Positions 9,820 to 18,980 of a DNA stretch of 64,000 nucleotides are shown here, one piece after another. This stretch comes from Escherichia marmotae (GTDB lineage: Bacteria; Pseudomonadota; Gammaproteobacteria; Enterobacterales; Enterobacteriaceae): contig NZ_CP025979.1 of the NCBI RefSeq assembly GCF_002900365.1, forward strand, positions 992,001 to 1,056,000, read 5' to 3'. The position numbers and the translations under genes were made by a program. The notes below the pieces were generated by a model, which saw nothing but the letters and a program-made list of their open reading frames with translations, was not told the DNA's origin and made no database searches. How positions within the stretch are numbered: the stretch's first letter is position 1; every line of letters starts with the position of its first letter.

Positions 9820-9842
9820 GCTCCCCTGCAAATCAGGGGAGC
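9820..9842 (+). terminator. Hairpin after ldhA
   Basis: GCTCCCCTG and CAGGGGAGC are separated by CAAAT, followed by TTATTC. The T tract is weak, but position and stem support a terminator. Confidence 0.7.
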
Positions 9843-9901
9843 TTATTCAGATAATCCCCAAAGATCTTTCATCCGCTATTCTTACAATAAGTTCTGTTGA
9901 A

Positions 9902-9933
9902 CGGATAAGACGCCCCAGCGTTGCATCCGGCAA
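9902..9933. repeat. REP element between ldhA and hslJ
   Basis: CGGATAAGACGC ... GCGTTGCATCCGG matches the enterobacterial REP palindrome and lies just ahead of the hslJ promoter area. Confidence 0.75.
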
Positions 9934-9969
9934 TCAGCACCTGATTTATACCTTAAGTTGAGAACTAAA

Positions 9970-10392
9970 ATGAAGAAAGTTGCCGCGCTAGTCGCACTAA
10001 GCCTGCTGATGGCGGGATGTGTAAGTAATGACAAAATTGCTGTAACGCCAGAACAGTTACAGCATCACCGGTTTGTACTGGAAAGTGTTAACGGTCAACC
10101 TGTTGCCAGCGATAAAAACCCGCCAGAAATCAGCTTTGGGGAAAAGATGATGATTTCCGGCAACATGTGTAACCGCTTTAGCGGAGAGGGTAAACTTTCG
10201 GGCGGAGAACTGAAAGTTAAAGGACTGGCAATGACCCGCATGATGTGTGCCAACCCACAGCTTAACGAACTCGATCACACCATCAGCGAAATGCTGAAAG
10301 AAGGTGCGCAGGTAGATCTGACCGCCAACCAGTTGACGCTGGCAACCGCGAAACAGACATTAACTTATAAACTGGCAGATTTGGTCAATTAG
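9970..10392 (+). CDS. hslJ: Lipoprotein HslJ (META/HslJ domain)
   Basis: A 140-residue heat-inducible envelope lipoprotein linked in E. coli to novobiocin tolerance. The signal peptide ends with lipobox MAGC (Cys17), followed by a single META/HslJ domain containing the typical GNMCNRFSG and MTRMMC segments. The ATG at 9970 gives the K-12 length; a TTG four codons upstream is less likely. Its stop overlaps the stop of the convergent ydbJ. Confidence 0.93.
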   Translation: MKKVAALVALSLLMAGCVSNDKIAVTPEQLQHHRFVLESVNGQPVASDKNPPEISFGEKMMISGNMCNRFSGEGKLSGGELKVKGLAMTRMMCANPQLNELDHTISEMLKEGAQVDLTANQLTLATAKQTLTYKLADLVN

Positions 10393-10655
10393 TAGCTGCC
10401 ACAGCTTCCGGCGGCAAGCGACTGTTCGCTGCAGCGTTTGCCGTTAGGTAATGCACACATCCCAATAGCCGTTCCGTCAAGTTGACGGGCAACGGATAGC
10501 GAACCACCAATCATTGCGCAATTTGCTTCACCGCTACTGGACATGGACGCTTTTAAACCAGGCGCCACATGCGCCGCGGTTGCCTGCTGAACAGGTTCAC
10601 TACTACACGCAGACAACAATAAAGCGGCACACCCTACCCACAACGCTGCTCGCAT
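10389..10655 (-). CDS. ydbJ: DUF333 lipoprotein YdbJ
   Basis: An 88-residue lipoprotein with lipobox LSAC (Cys17) and a C-terminal DUF333 domain (NCAMIGGS ... MCALPNGKRCSE). The four domain cysteines suggest disulfides in the periplasm. Function is unknown. Convergent with hslJ, with a few bases of overlap at the stop codons. Confidence 0.9.
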   Translation of the reverse strand: MRAALWVGCAALLLSACSSEPVQQATAAHVAPGLKASMSSSGEANCAMIGGSLSVARQLDGTAIGMCALPNGKRCSEQSLAAGSCGSY

Positions 10656-10927
10656 CTTTACTTCCTCTAATCTTTAAGCCAAACGACACCGCCCTAAATA
10701 ATAGGCAGCCCAGGCGGTTACGTCGAGAACTACTATGTGTGTTGCAACGCATTGTTACTTTTTTATCGCTATTTTTTGCCCGGTGCTTGATCGAAACATT
10801 CATTATGCGGATATGGGGGACACAAAAGCGAAAATGCAACAGAAAGCCATTTGCTAAAATTGAGAGATAACTACTGGGCGCGCAGCTTTTTCGTGTGCCC
10901 CTCATTTGCGCAATGTAAGGGTGTCGT

Positions 10928-13900
10928 ATGATCACAATTGACGGTAATGGCGCGGTAGCTTCGGTGGCATTTCGCACCAGTGAAGTTATCGCCATCTACC
11001 CTATTACCCCGAGTTCCACGATGGCAGAACAGGCTGATGCCTGGGCCGGAAACGGCTTGAAAAACGTGTGGGGAGATACACCTCGCGTAGTTGAAATGCA
11101 GTCCGAAGCTGGCGCTATCGCGACTGTGCATGGCGCTTTGCAAACGGGCGCACTCTCTACATCGTTTACATCATCGCAGGGTTTGTTGCTGATGATTCCG
11201 ACATTGTACAAACTGGCGGGCGAACTGACACCGTTTGTACTGCATGTGGCGGCGCGAACCGTCGCTACTCATGCGCTCTCTATTTTTGGCGATCATTCAG
11301 ATGTGATGGCGGTGCGCCAGACCGGTTGCGCCATGTTGTGTGCGGCAAACGTTCAGGAAGCGCAAGATTTCGCCCTCATTTCGCAAATCGCGACACTAAA
11401 AAGCCGTGTGCCATTTATTCATTTCTTTGATGGTTTCCGTACTTCCCACGAGATCAACAAAATCGTTCCACTGGCCGACGACACTATTCTTGAACTGATA
11501 CCGCAGGCAGAAATTGATGCTCATCGCGCCCGTGCGCTGAATCCGGAACATCCGGTGATCCGCGGTACATCCGCCAATCCTGACACTTACTTCCAGTCTC
11601 GTGAAGCAACTAACCCATGGTACAACGCAGTTTACGACCATGTTGAACAGGCAATGAATGATTTCGCCGCCGCTACGGGTCGTCAGTATCAGCCTTTTGA
11701 GTATTACGGTCATCCACAGGCAGAACGGGTGATAATCCTGATGGGTTCTGCTATTGGCACCTGTGAAGAAGTGGTAGACGAATTGCTGACCCGTGGCGAA
11801 AAAGTTGGGGTGCTGAAAGTTCGACTATATCGTCCGTTTTCCGCCAAACACTTACTACAAGCACTACCGGAGTCCGTACGCAGCGTAGCGGTGTTGGATC
11901 GCACCAAAGAGCCGGGTGCCCAGGCAGAACCACTCTATTTGGATGTGATGACCGCGCTGGCAGAAGCCTTTAATAATGGCGAGCGTGAGGCATTGCCTCG
12001 CGTCATTGGTGGGCGCTATGGTCTGTCTTCCAAAGAGTTTGGCCCGGACTGTGTGCTGGCAGTATTTGCCGAACTTAACACAGCCAAACCAAAACCACGA
12101 TTTACCGTGGGTATTTATGATGATGTGACCAATCTGTCACTGCCATTGCCAGAAAATACCCTGCCAAACTCCGCGAAGCTGGAAGCCCTGTTTTACGGCC
12201 TGGGCAGTGACGGCAGCGTTTCCGCGACCAAAAACAATATCAAGATTATCGGTAATTCCACCCCGTGGTATGCACAGGGGTATTTTGTATACGATTCCAA
12301 AAAGGCCGGTGGTCTGACAGTTTCTCACCTGCGTGTGAGCGAGCATCCAATTCGATCCGCGTATCTGATTTCACAAGCTGACTTTGTTGGCTGCCACCAG
12401 TTGCAGTTTATCGACAAATATCAGATGGCAGAACGCCTGAAACCTGGCGGTATTTTCCTGCTTAATACTCCGTACAGTGCCGAAGAAGTCTGGTCGCGGC
12501 TGCCGCAAGAAGTTCAGGCGGTGTTGAATCAGAAGAAAGCTCGCTTTTATGTGATTAATGCAGCGAAAATTGCCCGTGAATGTGGACTGGCAGCGCGCAT
12601 TAACACCGTAATGCAGATGGCCTTTTTCCACCTGACGCAAATTCTGCCTGGCGACAGTGCCCTGGCTGAATTGCAGGGCGCAATTGCCAAAAGCTACAGC
12701 AGCAAAGGTCAGGATCTGGTGGAACGCAACTGGCAGGCACTGGCGCTGGCGCGTGAATCCGTGGAAGAAGTCCCGTTGCAACCGGTAAATCCGCACAGTG
12801 CGAATCGGCCACCGGTGGTTTCCGATGCAGCGCCTGATTTCGTTAAAACCGTCACCGCTGCAATGCTCGCCGGACTTGGCGATGCCCTCCCCGTTTCGGC
12901 GCTACCACCAGACGGCACATGGCCAATGGGCACAACGCGTTGGGAAAAACGCAATATTGCCGAAGAGATCCCCATCTGGAAAGAGGAACTCTGTACCCAA
13001 TGTAACCACTGTGTCGCCGCCTGCCCACACTCCGCTATTCGCGCAAAAGTGGTTCCGCCGGAAGCAATGGAAAACGCCCCTGCCAGCCTGCATTCGCTGG
13101 ATGTGAAATCGCGCGATATGCGCGGGCAGAAATATGTGTTGCAGGTCGCACCGGAAGATTGCACCGGCTGTAATCTGTGCGTTGAAGTTTGCCCGGCGAA
13201 AGACCGTCAGGATCCTGATATCAAAGCCATCAATATGATGTCGCGTCTGGAGCATGTGGAAGAAGAGAAAATCAATTATGACTTCTTCCTCAACTTACCA
13301 GAAATCGACCGCAGTAAACTGGAACGTATTGATATTCGTACATCGCAATTGATCACACCGCTGTTTGAATATTCTGGTGCTTGTTCCGGTTGTGGCGAGA
13401 CGCCGTATATCAAATTGCTTACTCAGCTCTATGGCGATCGAATGTTGATCGCTAACGCCACCGGATGTTCGTCGATTTATGGCGGTAACCTGCCATCCAC
13501 ACCGTATACCACTGATGCAAACGGTCGTGGTCCGGCCTGGGCGAACTCACTGTTTGAAGATAATGCCGAATTTGGCCTGGGCTTCCGCCTGACGGTCGAT
13601 CAGCATCGTGTCCGTGTTTTGCGTCTGCTGGATCAGTTTGCCGATAAAATCCCGGCGGAGTTACTGGCAGCGTTGAAATCAGATGCCACGCCAGAGGTTC
13701 GTCGCGAACAGGTTGCCGCGTTGCGCCAGCAACTAAAGGATATCGCTGAAGCTCATGAACTGCTGCGCGACGCTGATGCGCTGGTGGAAAAATCAATATG
13801 GCTGATTGGTGGCGACGGCTGGGCTTACGATATCGGCTTCGGTGGTTTGGATCATGTATTAAGTCTGACGGAAAACGTCAACATTCTGGTACTGGATACG

Positions 13901-14452
13901 CAATGCTATTCCAATACCGGCGGTCAGGCGTCGAAAGCAACCCCTCTTGGTGCAGTAACGAAGTTTGGTGAACACGGCAAACGCAAAGCGCGTAAAGACC
14001 TCGGCGTCAGTATGATGATGTACGGTCATGTTTATGTGGCGCAGATTTCTCTCGGTGCGCAACTGAACCAGACAGTGAAAGCGATTCAGGAAGCGGAAGC
14101 GTATCCAGGGCCGTCACTGATCATTGCTTACAGTCCATGTGAAGAGCACGGTTATGACCTGGCATTGAGTCACGACCAGATGCGCCAACTCACCGCAACC
14201 GGCTTCTGGCCGCTGTATCGCTTTGATCCACGTCGTGCCGATGAAGGCAAACTGCCACTGGCGCTGGATTCACGTCCACCATCAGAGGCTCTGGAAGAAA
14301 CATTGCTCCATGAACAACGTTTCCGCCGTCTGAATTCGCAACAGCCAGAAGTGGCGGAACAGTTATGGAAAGATGCCGCAGCCGATCTGCAAAAACGCTA
14401 TGATTTCCTCGCGCAAATGGCGGGGAAAACGGATAAAAGTGGCACCGAGTAG
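10928..14452 (+). CDS. ydbK: Pyruvate:flavodoxin (ferredoxin) oxidoreductase YdbK
   Basis: Single-chain PFOR of 1174 residues that decarboxylates pyruvate to acetyl-CoA and passes electrons to flavodoxin or ferredoxin. In order: an N-terminal TPP-pyrimidine domain (YPITPSS), a middle transketolase-C-like domain, a gamma domain, two 4Fe-4S motifs (CTQCNHCVAACPH and CTGCNLCVEVCP), and a C-terminal TPP-binding domain with ATGCSSIYGGNLP and GDGWAYDIGFGG. All iron-sulfur cysteines are present. The ATG at 10928 follows TAAGGGTGTCGT. In E. coli the gene belongs to the SoxS-linked oxidative stress response. A strong terminator follows. Confidence 0.96.
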   Translation: MITIDGNGAVASVAFRTSEVIAIYPITPSSTMAEQADAWAGNGLKNVWGDTPRVVEMQSEAGAIATVHGALQTGALSTSFTSSQGLLLMIPTLYKLAGELTPFVLHVAARTVATHALSIFGDHSDVMAVRQTGCAMLCAANVQEAQDFALISQIATLKSRVPFIHFFDGFRTSHEINKIVPLADDTILELIPQAEIDAHRARALNPEHPVIRGTSANPDTYFQSREATNPWYNAVYDHVEQAMNDFAAATGRQYQPFEYYGHPQAERVIILMGSAIGTCEEVVDELLTRGEKVGVLKVRLYRPFSAKHLLQALPESVRSVAVLDRTKEPGAQAEPLYLDVMTALAEAFNNGEREALPRVIGGRYGLSSKEFGPDCVLAVFAELNTAKPKPRFTVGIYDDVTNLSLPLPENTLPNSAKLEALFYGLGSDGSVSATKNNIKIIGNSTPWYAQGYFVYDSKKAGGLTVSHLRVSEHPIRSAYLISQADFVGCHQLQFIDKYQMAERLKPGGIFLLNTPYSAEEVWSRLPQEVQAVLNQKKARFYVINAAKIARECGLAARINTVMQMAFFHLTQILPGDSALAELQGAIAKSYSSKGQDLVERNWQALALARESVEEVPLQPVNPHSANRPPVVSDAAPDFVKTVTAAMLAGLGDALPVSALPPDGTWPMGTTRWEKRNIAEEIPIWKEELCTQCNHCVAACPHSAIRAKVVPPEAMENAPASLHSLDVKSRDMRGQKYVLQVAPEDCTGCNLCVEVCPAKDRQDPDIKAINMMSRLEHVEEEKINYDFFLNLPEIDRSKLERIDIRTSQLITPLFEYSGACSGCGETPYIKLLTQLYGDRMLIANATGCSSIYGGNLPSTPYTTDANGRGPAWANSLFEDNAEFGLGFRLTVDQHRVRVLRLLDQFADKIPAELLAALKSDATPEVRREQVAALRQQLKDIAEAHELLRDADALVEKSIWLIGGDGWAYDIGFGGLDHVLSLTENVNILVLDTQCYSNTGGQASKATPLGAVTKFGEHGKRKARKDLGVSMMMYGHVYVAQISLGAQLNQTVKAIQEAEAYPGPSLIIAYSPCEEHGYDLALSHDQMRQLTATGFWPLYRFDPRRADEGKLPLALDSRPPSEALEETLLHEQRFRRLNSQQPEVAEQLWKDAAADLQKRYDFLAQMAGKTDKSGTE

Positions 14453-14486
14453 AGTAACAGGGTAAGGATTATCCTGAACAAAAAAA

Positions 14487-14518
14487 AAGCCCGAATGAAA
14501 GTTCGGGCTTGTCTTTTT
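14487..14518 (+). terminator. Rho-independent terminator after ydbK
   Basis: AAGCCCGAA-TGAAAG-TTCGGGCTT is followed by GTCTTTTT. Confidence 0.9.
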
Positions 14519-14818
14519 ATTTGTTGGGAAATAAGTAATCGTAGCAATGCCCCAACAGAAAATAATATCTGTGACAATAAAGGCATATAACCCGCGCAGA
14601 ATAACGCATCACTTTTTAAATGTATAATTTTTATTTTATATATATCACCACTAAAACATTCATCAAACTTATTATCATTTCTCAAGAATTATTTGATTAA
14701 GGTTTTACTTAAGACGTAACAAATGATACTTATCGGCTAATGGAACTTTTCCTTTAGGATGTTTTCCCTTCCCGAACAGGGAAAGAAAGGCAAATAAAAT
14801 AACTAAAGGATTTTTTCA
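14519..14818. other. Intergenic leader upstream of ompN
   Basis: About 300 bp of AT-rich DNA between the ydbK terminator and the ompN ATG. No ORF or known RNA is recognised. It should hold the ompN promoter and 5' leader. The ribosome binding site is the AAAGGA about 10 nt before 14819. Confidence 0.5.
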
Positions 14819-15570
14819 ATGAAAAGCAAAGTACTGGCACTCTTAATTCCTGCCCTGCTCTCCGCAGGAGCTGCTCATGCGGCAGAAATTTATAATAAAG
14901 ACGGCAATAAATTGGATCTTTATGGCAAAGTTGATGGTCTACATTATTTTTCTGATAGTTCAGCGAAAGATGGCGATCAGAGCTATGCACGTCTTGGTTT
15001 TAAAGGCGAAACACAAATTAACGAGCAACTCACTGGTTATGGTCAGTGGGAATACAATATTCAGGCAAACAATACTGAATCCTCAAAAAATCAATCCTGG
15101 ACTCGTCTGGCATTCGCCGGGTTGAAATTTGCTGATTACGGTTCTTTCGATTACGGACGTAATTACGGCGTAATGTACGATATAGAAGGCTGGACCGATA
15201 TGCTGCCAGAATTTGGCGGTGACTCCTACACGAATGCGGACAACTTTATGACCGGTCGTGCTAATGGCGTAGCAACTTATCGTAATTCTGATTTCTTCGG
15301 TCTGGTTAATGGACTGAACTTCGCTTTGCAATATCAGGGTAACAACGAAGGCGCGAGCAATGGTCAGGAAGGTACTAATAACGGACGTGATGTTCGTCAT
15401 GAAAATGGCGACGGCTGGGGTCTTTCCACAACCTACGATTTAGGTATGGGCTTTAGTGCGGGTGCAGCATACACCTCCTCAGACCGCACCAATGATCAGG
15501 TTAATCATACTGTGGCGGGTGGCGATAAAGCCGATGCGTGGACTGCCGGGTTAAAATATGATGCTAACAA

Positions 15571-15573
15571 CAT
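15571..15573. repeat. 3-bp target-site duplication CAT (left copy)
   Basis: CAT immediately precedes the IS left end at 15574; an identical CAT at 16818-16820 follows the right end. Three-base duplications are usual for IS3. Confidence 0.9.
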
Positions 15574-15603
15574 TGATCCTACCCACGTAATGTGGACACG
15601 GCC

Positions 15604-16458
15604 CTAAGCGAGATTATGGTTTTCAAATTGTTCCGGGCTGAGACCGCCACAGGCACTGTGACGACGCCAGCGATTGTAATCACACTCGATATAATTAAAC
15701 ACCGTTGCCCGCATTATTTCCCGGCTGCTAAAGCGTTCCCCGTGGATACATTCCACCTTCAGCGAATGAAAGAAGCTTTCCACACAGGCATTGTCATAAC
15801 AGTTGCCTTTCGCACTCATACTGCCACGCAGGTTGTGTCGCTTCAGCAGCGCCTGATAATCCCCTGAACAGTATTGACCACCACGGTCCGTATGAACAAT
15901 GACGCTTTCCGGGCGTCTTCTCCGCCACAACGCCATTTGCAGTGCATCACAGGCCAGTTGTGCTGTCATTCGCGGTGACATCGACCAGCCAATAACGGCG
16001 CGTGACCACAGGTCGATGACTACTGCGAGATACAACCAGCCCTCATCGGTACGCAAGTACGTGATGTCACCCGCCCACTTCTGGTTCGGGCCGCTGGCGC
16101 TGAAGTCCTGCTCCAGCAGATTCTCCAATACGGGCAGGCCATGTGCACGGTAGCTGACCGGGCTGAACTTCCGGCCGGCTTTCGCCCGCAGCCCCTGACG
16201 ACGCAGGCTGGCGGCAATGGTTTTAATATTGAACTCCGGCAGTTCGTCAGCAAGGCGGGGAGCACCGTATCGCTGCTTTGCCTCAAAGAATGCCTTATGA
16301 ACAGCGGTATCGCAGGTGAGCCGAAACTGTTGGCGCAGGCTCATCTGGTGACGACGCCTGAGCCAGACATACCAGCCGCTGCGGGCAACCCGAAGTACAC
16401 GACACATCGCTTTGATGCTGAACTCTGCCCGATGATTTTCGATGAAGACATACTTCAT
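15604..16458 (-). CDS. insF: IS3 transposase OrfB (InsF), DDE integrase
   Basis: A 284-residue catalytic part of the IS3 transposase. HTH_21 lies at the N-terminus, then an rve integrase core with the DDE residues in WAGDITYL, HTDRGGQY and the Glu of ACVESFFHSLK. K-12 InsF is about 288 residues. The missing residues are near LADELPEFNIKT, where the K-12 copy has a few extra residues. The ATG overlaps orfA as ATGA; active transposase is expected as an OrfAB fusion made by -1 frameshifting. Confidence 0.93.
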   Translation of the reverse strand: MKYVFIENHRAEFSIKAMCRVLRVARSGWYVWLRRRHQMSLRQQFRLTCDTAVHKAFFEAKQRYGAPRLADELPEFNIKTIAASLRRQGLRAKAGRKFSPVSYRAHGLPVLENLLEQDFSASGPNQKWAGDITYLRTDEGWLYLAVVIDLWSRAVIGWSMSPRMTAQLACDALQMALWRRRRPESVIVHTDRGGQYCSGDYQALLKRHNLRGSMSAKGNCYDNACVESFFHSLKVECIHGERFSSREIMRATVFNYIECDYNRWRRHSACGGLSPEQFENHNLA

Positions 16459-16754
16459 TTCAGGCGCTTCGCGAAGTATGTCGCGGCCTTTTGGAGGATG
16501 GCCAGTTCCTCAGCCTGCTCCGCCAGTTGTCGTTTAAGGCGGACATTTTCAGCGGCCAGTTCGCTTTCGCGCTCTGACGAACTCATTTGTTGCTGCTGTT
16601 TACTGCGCCAGGCATAAAGCTGAGATTCATACAGGCTGAGTTCACGGGCTGCGGCGGCCACACCGATGCGTTCAGCGAGTTTCAGGGCTTCGTTACGAAA
16701 TTCAGGCGTATGTTGTTTACGGGGCTTCTTGCTGATTGATACTGGTTTTGTCAT
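16455..16754 (-). CDS. insE: IS3 OrfA (InsE), DNA-binding protein
   Basis: A 99-residue HTH_Tnp_1 protein with a helix-turn-helix in the first 50 residues and a C-terminal leucine-zipper stretch (VRLKRQLAEQAEELAIL) used for multimerisation. It binds the terminal repeats and, alone, represses transposition. The ATG at 16754 follows AGAGGTGACTC. It ends MKYV-side with a 4-bp overlap into orfB. Confidence 0.93.
   Translation of the reverse strand: MTKPVSISKKPRKQHTPEFRNEALKLAERIGVAAAARELSLYESQLYAWRSKQQQQMSSSERESELAAENVRLKRQLAEQAEELAILQKAATYFAKRLK
16488..16492 (-). other. Likely -1 frameshift site (AAAAG) of IS3
   Basis: On the minus strand AAAAG lies about 35 nt before the orfA stop, in the overlap of the two reading frames. 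IS3 is known to make OrfAB by -1 frameshifting at an A4G site aided by a downstream pseudoknot. The pseudoknot itself was not modelled here. Confidence 0.6.
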
Positions 16755-17207
16755 GAGTCACCTCTGGTTGAGAGTTTACTCACTTAGTCCTGTGTCCACT
16801 ATTGGTGGGTAAGATCACATCTACCTGGCAACCATGTATTCCGAAACACGTAATATGACGCCATTTGGCAACAGTGATTACGCCGTTGCGAACAAGACCC
16901 AGAACTTTGAAGTCACCGCCCAATATCAGTTTGACTTTGGCCTGCGTCCGGCAGTGTCTTTCCTGATGTCTAAAGGGCGTGACCTGAACGCTGCTGGTGG
17001 TGTTGATAATCCAGCCGGTGTTGACGATAAAGATCTGGTCAAATACGCAGATGTTGGCGCGACATATTATTTCAACAAAAATATGTCAACCTATGTTGAC
17101 TATAAAATTAACCTGTTGGATGAAGATGACAGCTTCTACGCTGCCAACGGTATCTCTACCGATGATATTGTCGCTTTAGATCTGGTTTATCAGTTCTAAT
17201 CCTGCCT

Positions 17208-17231
17208 GCCCGCCTCTCTGGCGGGCTTTTT
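17208..17231 (+). terminator. Terminator after ompN
   Basis: GCCCGCC-TCTCT-GGCGGGC is followed by TTTTT. Confidence 0.9.
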
Positions 17232-17339
17232 CTACTTATTGAATCCTGCTTAATCTAAATTAAAAATGTGAACTCCGTCATTACACAAAAAGTGTCATCT
17301 GGCGTTACACTTTATGCGGATACTAAAACAGGAGGTTTT

Positions 17340-17774
17340 ATGAACAGAACGATTCTTGTCCCTATCGATATTTCCGACTCAGAATTAACTCAACGCGTGA
17401 TTAGTCACGTTGAAGCCGAGGCAAAAATTGATGATGCAGAGGTTCATTTCCTGACGGTAATACCTTCGCTGCCCTACTATGCCTCTCTGGGTTTAGCGTA
17501 TTCCGCAGAGTTACCGGCAATGGATGACCTGAAAGCGGAAGCCAAATCGCAACTGGAAGAAGTCATTAAAAAATTCAAACTGCCGACTGACAGAGTGCAT
17601 ATCCATGTTGAAGAAGGTTCGCCAAAAGACCGCATTCTGGAAATGGCGAAAAAGATCCCTGCTCATATGATCATCATTGCCTCCCATCGACCGGATATTA
17701 CCACCTACCTGCTCGGCTCTAACGCCGCTGCCGTAGTACGTCATGCAGAGTGTTCAGTGCTGGTCGTGCGCTAA
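17340..17774 (+). CDS. uspF: Universal stress protein UspF
   Basis: A 144-residue cytoplasmic UspA-domain protein of the UspF/G subfamily, which binds ATP and is linked to fimbriation and adhesion in E. coli. The ATP-loop pattern G-x2-G-x9-G(S/T) is visible around the C-terminal LLGSNAAAVVRHAECSVLVV. I chose the ATG at 17340 after GGAGGTTTT; a longer frame from a GTG at 17268 has no ribosome binding site and adds non-homologous residues. It sits directly beside ttcA; in K-12 the Rac prophage lies between these genes. Confidence 0.95.
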   Translation: MNRTILVPIDISDSELTQRVISHVEAEAKIDDAEVHFLTVIPSLPYYASLGLAYSAELPAMDDLKAEAKSQLEEVIKKFKLPTDRVHIHVEEGSPKDRILEMAKKIPAHMIIIASHRPDITTYLLGSNAAAVVRHAECSVLVVR

Positions 17775-17782
17775 TAACTAAC

Positions 17783-17807
17783 GCCCGCACGTCGCTGCGG
17801 GCTTTTT
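17783..17807 (+). terminator. Terminator after uspF
   Basis: GCCCGC ... GCGGGC with an 8-nt loop, then TTTTT. Confidence 0.88.
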
Positions 17808-17950
17808 GATTCATTTCGCAAATGTGCTGACATTTTCCCCTCTAATCCGTACCATACACGCCACTGTTTTTATATCAGACTTCTGCTGTCGGATATCCCG
17901 GCATGATGCATACTCTTCTGATGCCATATAATGAATTGAGCTACTATTAA

Positions 17951-18886
17951 ATGTTGCAAAATCAAGAAATTAGTAAGAAAGAACAATACAACCTGAACAA
18001 ATTACAAAAACGCCTGCGCCGCAATGTGGGCGAAGCCATTGCTGACTTCAATATGATTGAAGATGGCGACCGCATTATGGTTTGCCTTTCCGGGGGAAAA
18101 GACAGCTATACCATGCTGGAGATCCTGCGGAATTTGCAGCAAAGCGCGCCAATCAGTTTTTCGCTGGTTGCCGTTAACCTCGACCAGAAGCAGCCCGGTT
18201 TCCCGGAGCACGTCCTGCCGGAGTATCTTGAAAAGCTGGGCGTTGAGTACAAAATTGTTGAAGAGAATACTTATGGGATCGTGAAAGAAAAGATCCCGGA
18301 AGGCAAAACCACCTGCTCACTCTGCTCTCGTCTGCGTCGCGGTATTCTTTACCGCACGGCAACAGAACTGGGCGCGACGAAAATCGCACTGGGTCACCAT
18401 CGTGACGATATCCTGCAAACGCTGTTCTTAAACATGTTCTACGGCGGCAAGATGAAAGGTATGCCACCAAAGCTGATGAGCGATGACGGCAAACATATCG
18501 TAATTCGTCCGCTGGCTTATTGCCGTGAAAAGGACATTCAGCGTTTTGCCGATGCGAAAGCGTTCCCGATTATTCCGTGCAACCTGTGCGGTTCACAGCC
18601 TAACCTGCAACGTCAGGTGATTGCCGATATGTTGCGTGATTGGGATAAGCGTTATCCAGGGCGTATTGAGACAATGTTCAGCGCGATGCAGAATGTGGTG
18701 CCGTCACATCTGTGCGATACCAATCTGTTCGATTTCAAAGGCATTACCCACGGTTCTGAAGTGGTTAACGGCGGTGATCTGGCGTTTGATCGCGAAGAGC
18801 TACCACTACAACCCGCGGGCTGGCAGCCTGAAGAAGATGAAAATCAGTTGGATGAGTTACGCCTGAATGTGGTTGAAGTGAAATAA
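17951..18886 (+). CDS. ttcA: tRNA 2-thiocytidine(32) synthetase TtcA
   Basis: A 311-residue iron-sulfur enzyme that thiolates C32 of some tRNAs. The PP-loop SGGKDS is at residues 47-52. The cluster/catalytic cysteines are in CSLC and in the C-terminal CNLCG. The ATG at 17951 gives the K-12 length. In K-12 the 5' end of ttcA borders the Rac prophage; here the upstream DNA runs straight to uspF, so the attachment site is empty. Confidence 0.96.
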   Translation: MLQNQEISKKEQYNLNKLQKRLRRNVGEAIADFNMIEDGDRIMVCLSGGKDSYTMLEILRNLQQSAPISFSLVAVNLDQKQPGFPEHVLPEYLEKLGVEYKIVEENTYGIVKEKIPEGKTTCSLCSRLRRGILYRTATELGATKIALGHHRDDILQTLFLNMFYGGKMKGMPPKLMSDDGKHIVIRPLAYCREKDIQRFADAKAFPIIPCNLCGSQPNLQRQVIADMLRDWDKRYPGRIETMFSAMQNVVPSHLCDTNLFDFKGITHGSEVVNGGDLAFDREELPLQPAGWQPEEDENQLDELRLNVVEVK

Positions 18887-18896
18887 CCAGGATAGC

Positions 18897-18920
18897 GCCC
18901 GATACGCAAGCTTATCGGGC
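18897..18920 (+). terminator. Hairpin after ttcA
   Basis: GCCCGATA-CGCAAGCT-TATCGGGC is followed by TATTCTT. Confidence 0.75.
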
Positions 18921-18933
18921 TATTCTTGTGCTG

Positions 18934-18966
18934 GCCGGATAAGACGCAACCAGCGTCGCATCCGGC
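18934..18966. repeat. REP element between ttcA and dbpA
   Basis: GCCGGATAAGACGC ... GCGTCGCATCCGGC, a typical REP palindrome placed between two convergent genes. Confidence 0.85.
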
Positions 18967-18980
18967 AATTCAACATTTCG

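Larger units (their letters stand above)
15574..16817 (-). mobile_element. IS3 element (IS3 family, 1244 bp) inserted in ompN
   Basis: The terminal inverted repeats begin TGATCCTACCCAC at the left and, read inward, TGATCTTACCCAC at the right. Two minus-strand ORFs overlap by 4 bp in the arrangement of IS3 insE/insF. It is flanked by CAT direct repeats. The element is about 14 bp shorter than the canonical 1258 bp, mostly from a small in-frame loss within the transposase ORF. Intact ends and target duplication imply a recent insertion. Confidence 0.95.
14819..17199 (+). pseudogene. ompN: Outer-membrane porin OmpN, interrupted by IS3
   Basis: Trimeric general porin of the OmpF/OmpC/PhoE family, normally quiescent in K-12. 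The 5' part (14819-15573) encodes the signal peptide (MKSKVLALLIPALLSAGAAHA) and the first strands from AEIYNKDGNKLDLYGKVDG. The 3' part resumes at 16821 and ends VALDLVYQF with the porin C-terminal Phe. Removing the IS and one CAT copy gives 755 + 379 = 1134 nt, exactly 377 codons plus stop, so the gene was intact before insertion. The junction falls in ...YDANN-I-YLATMY. The upstream fragment would run into IS DNA and stop, and lacks the C-terminal strand needed for assembly. Confidence 0.96.

Noticed and set aside
17268..17339. A 24-residue N-terminal extension of UspF
   Set aside because: The extension has no homology to the family, and GGAGGTTTT directly precedes the ATG at 17340.
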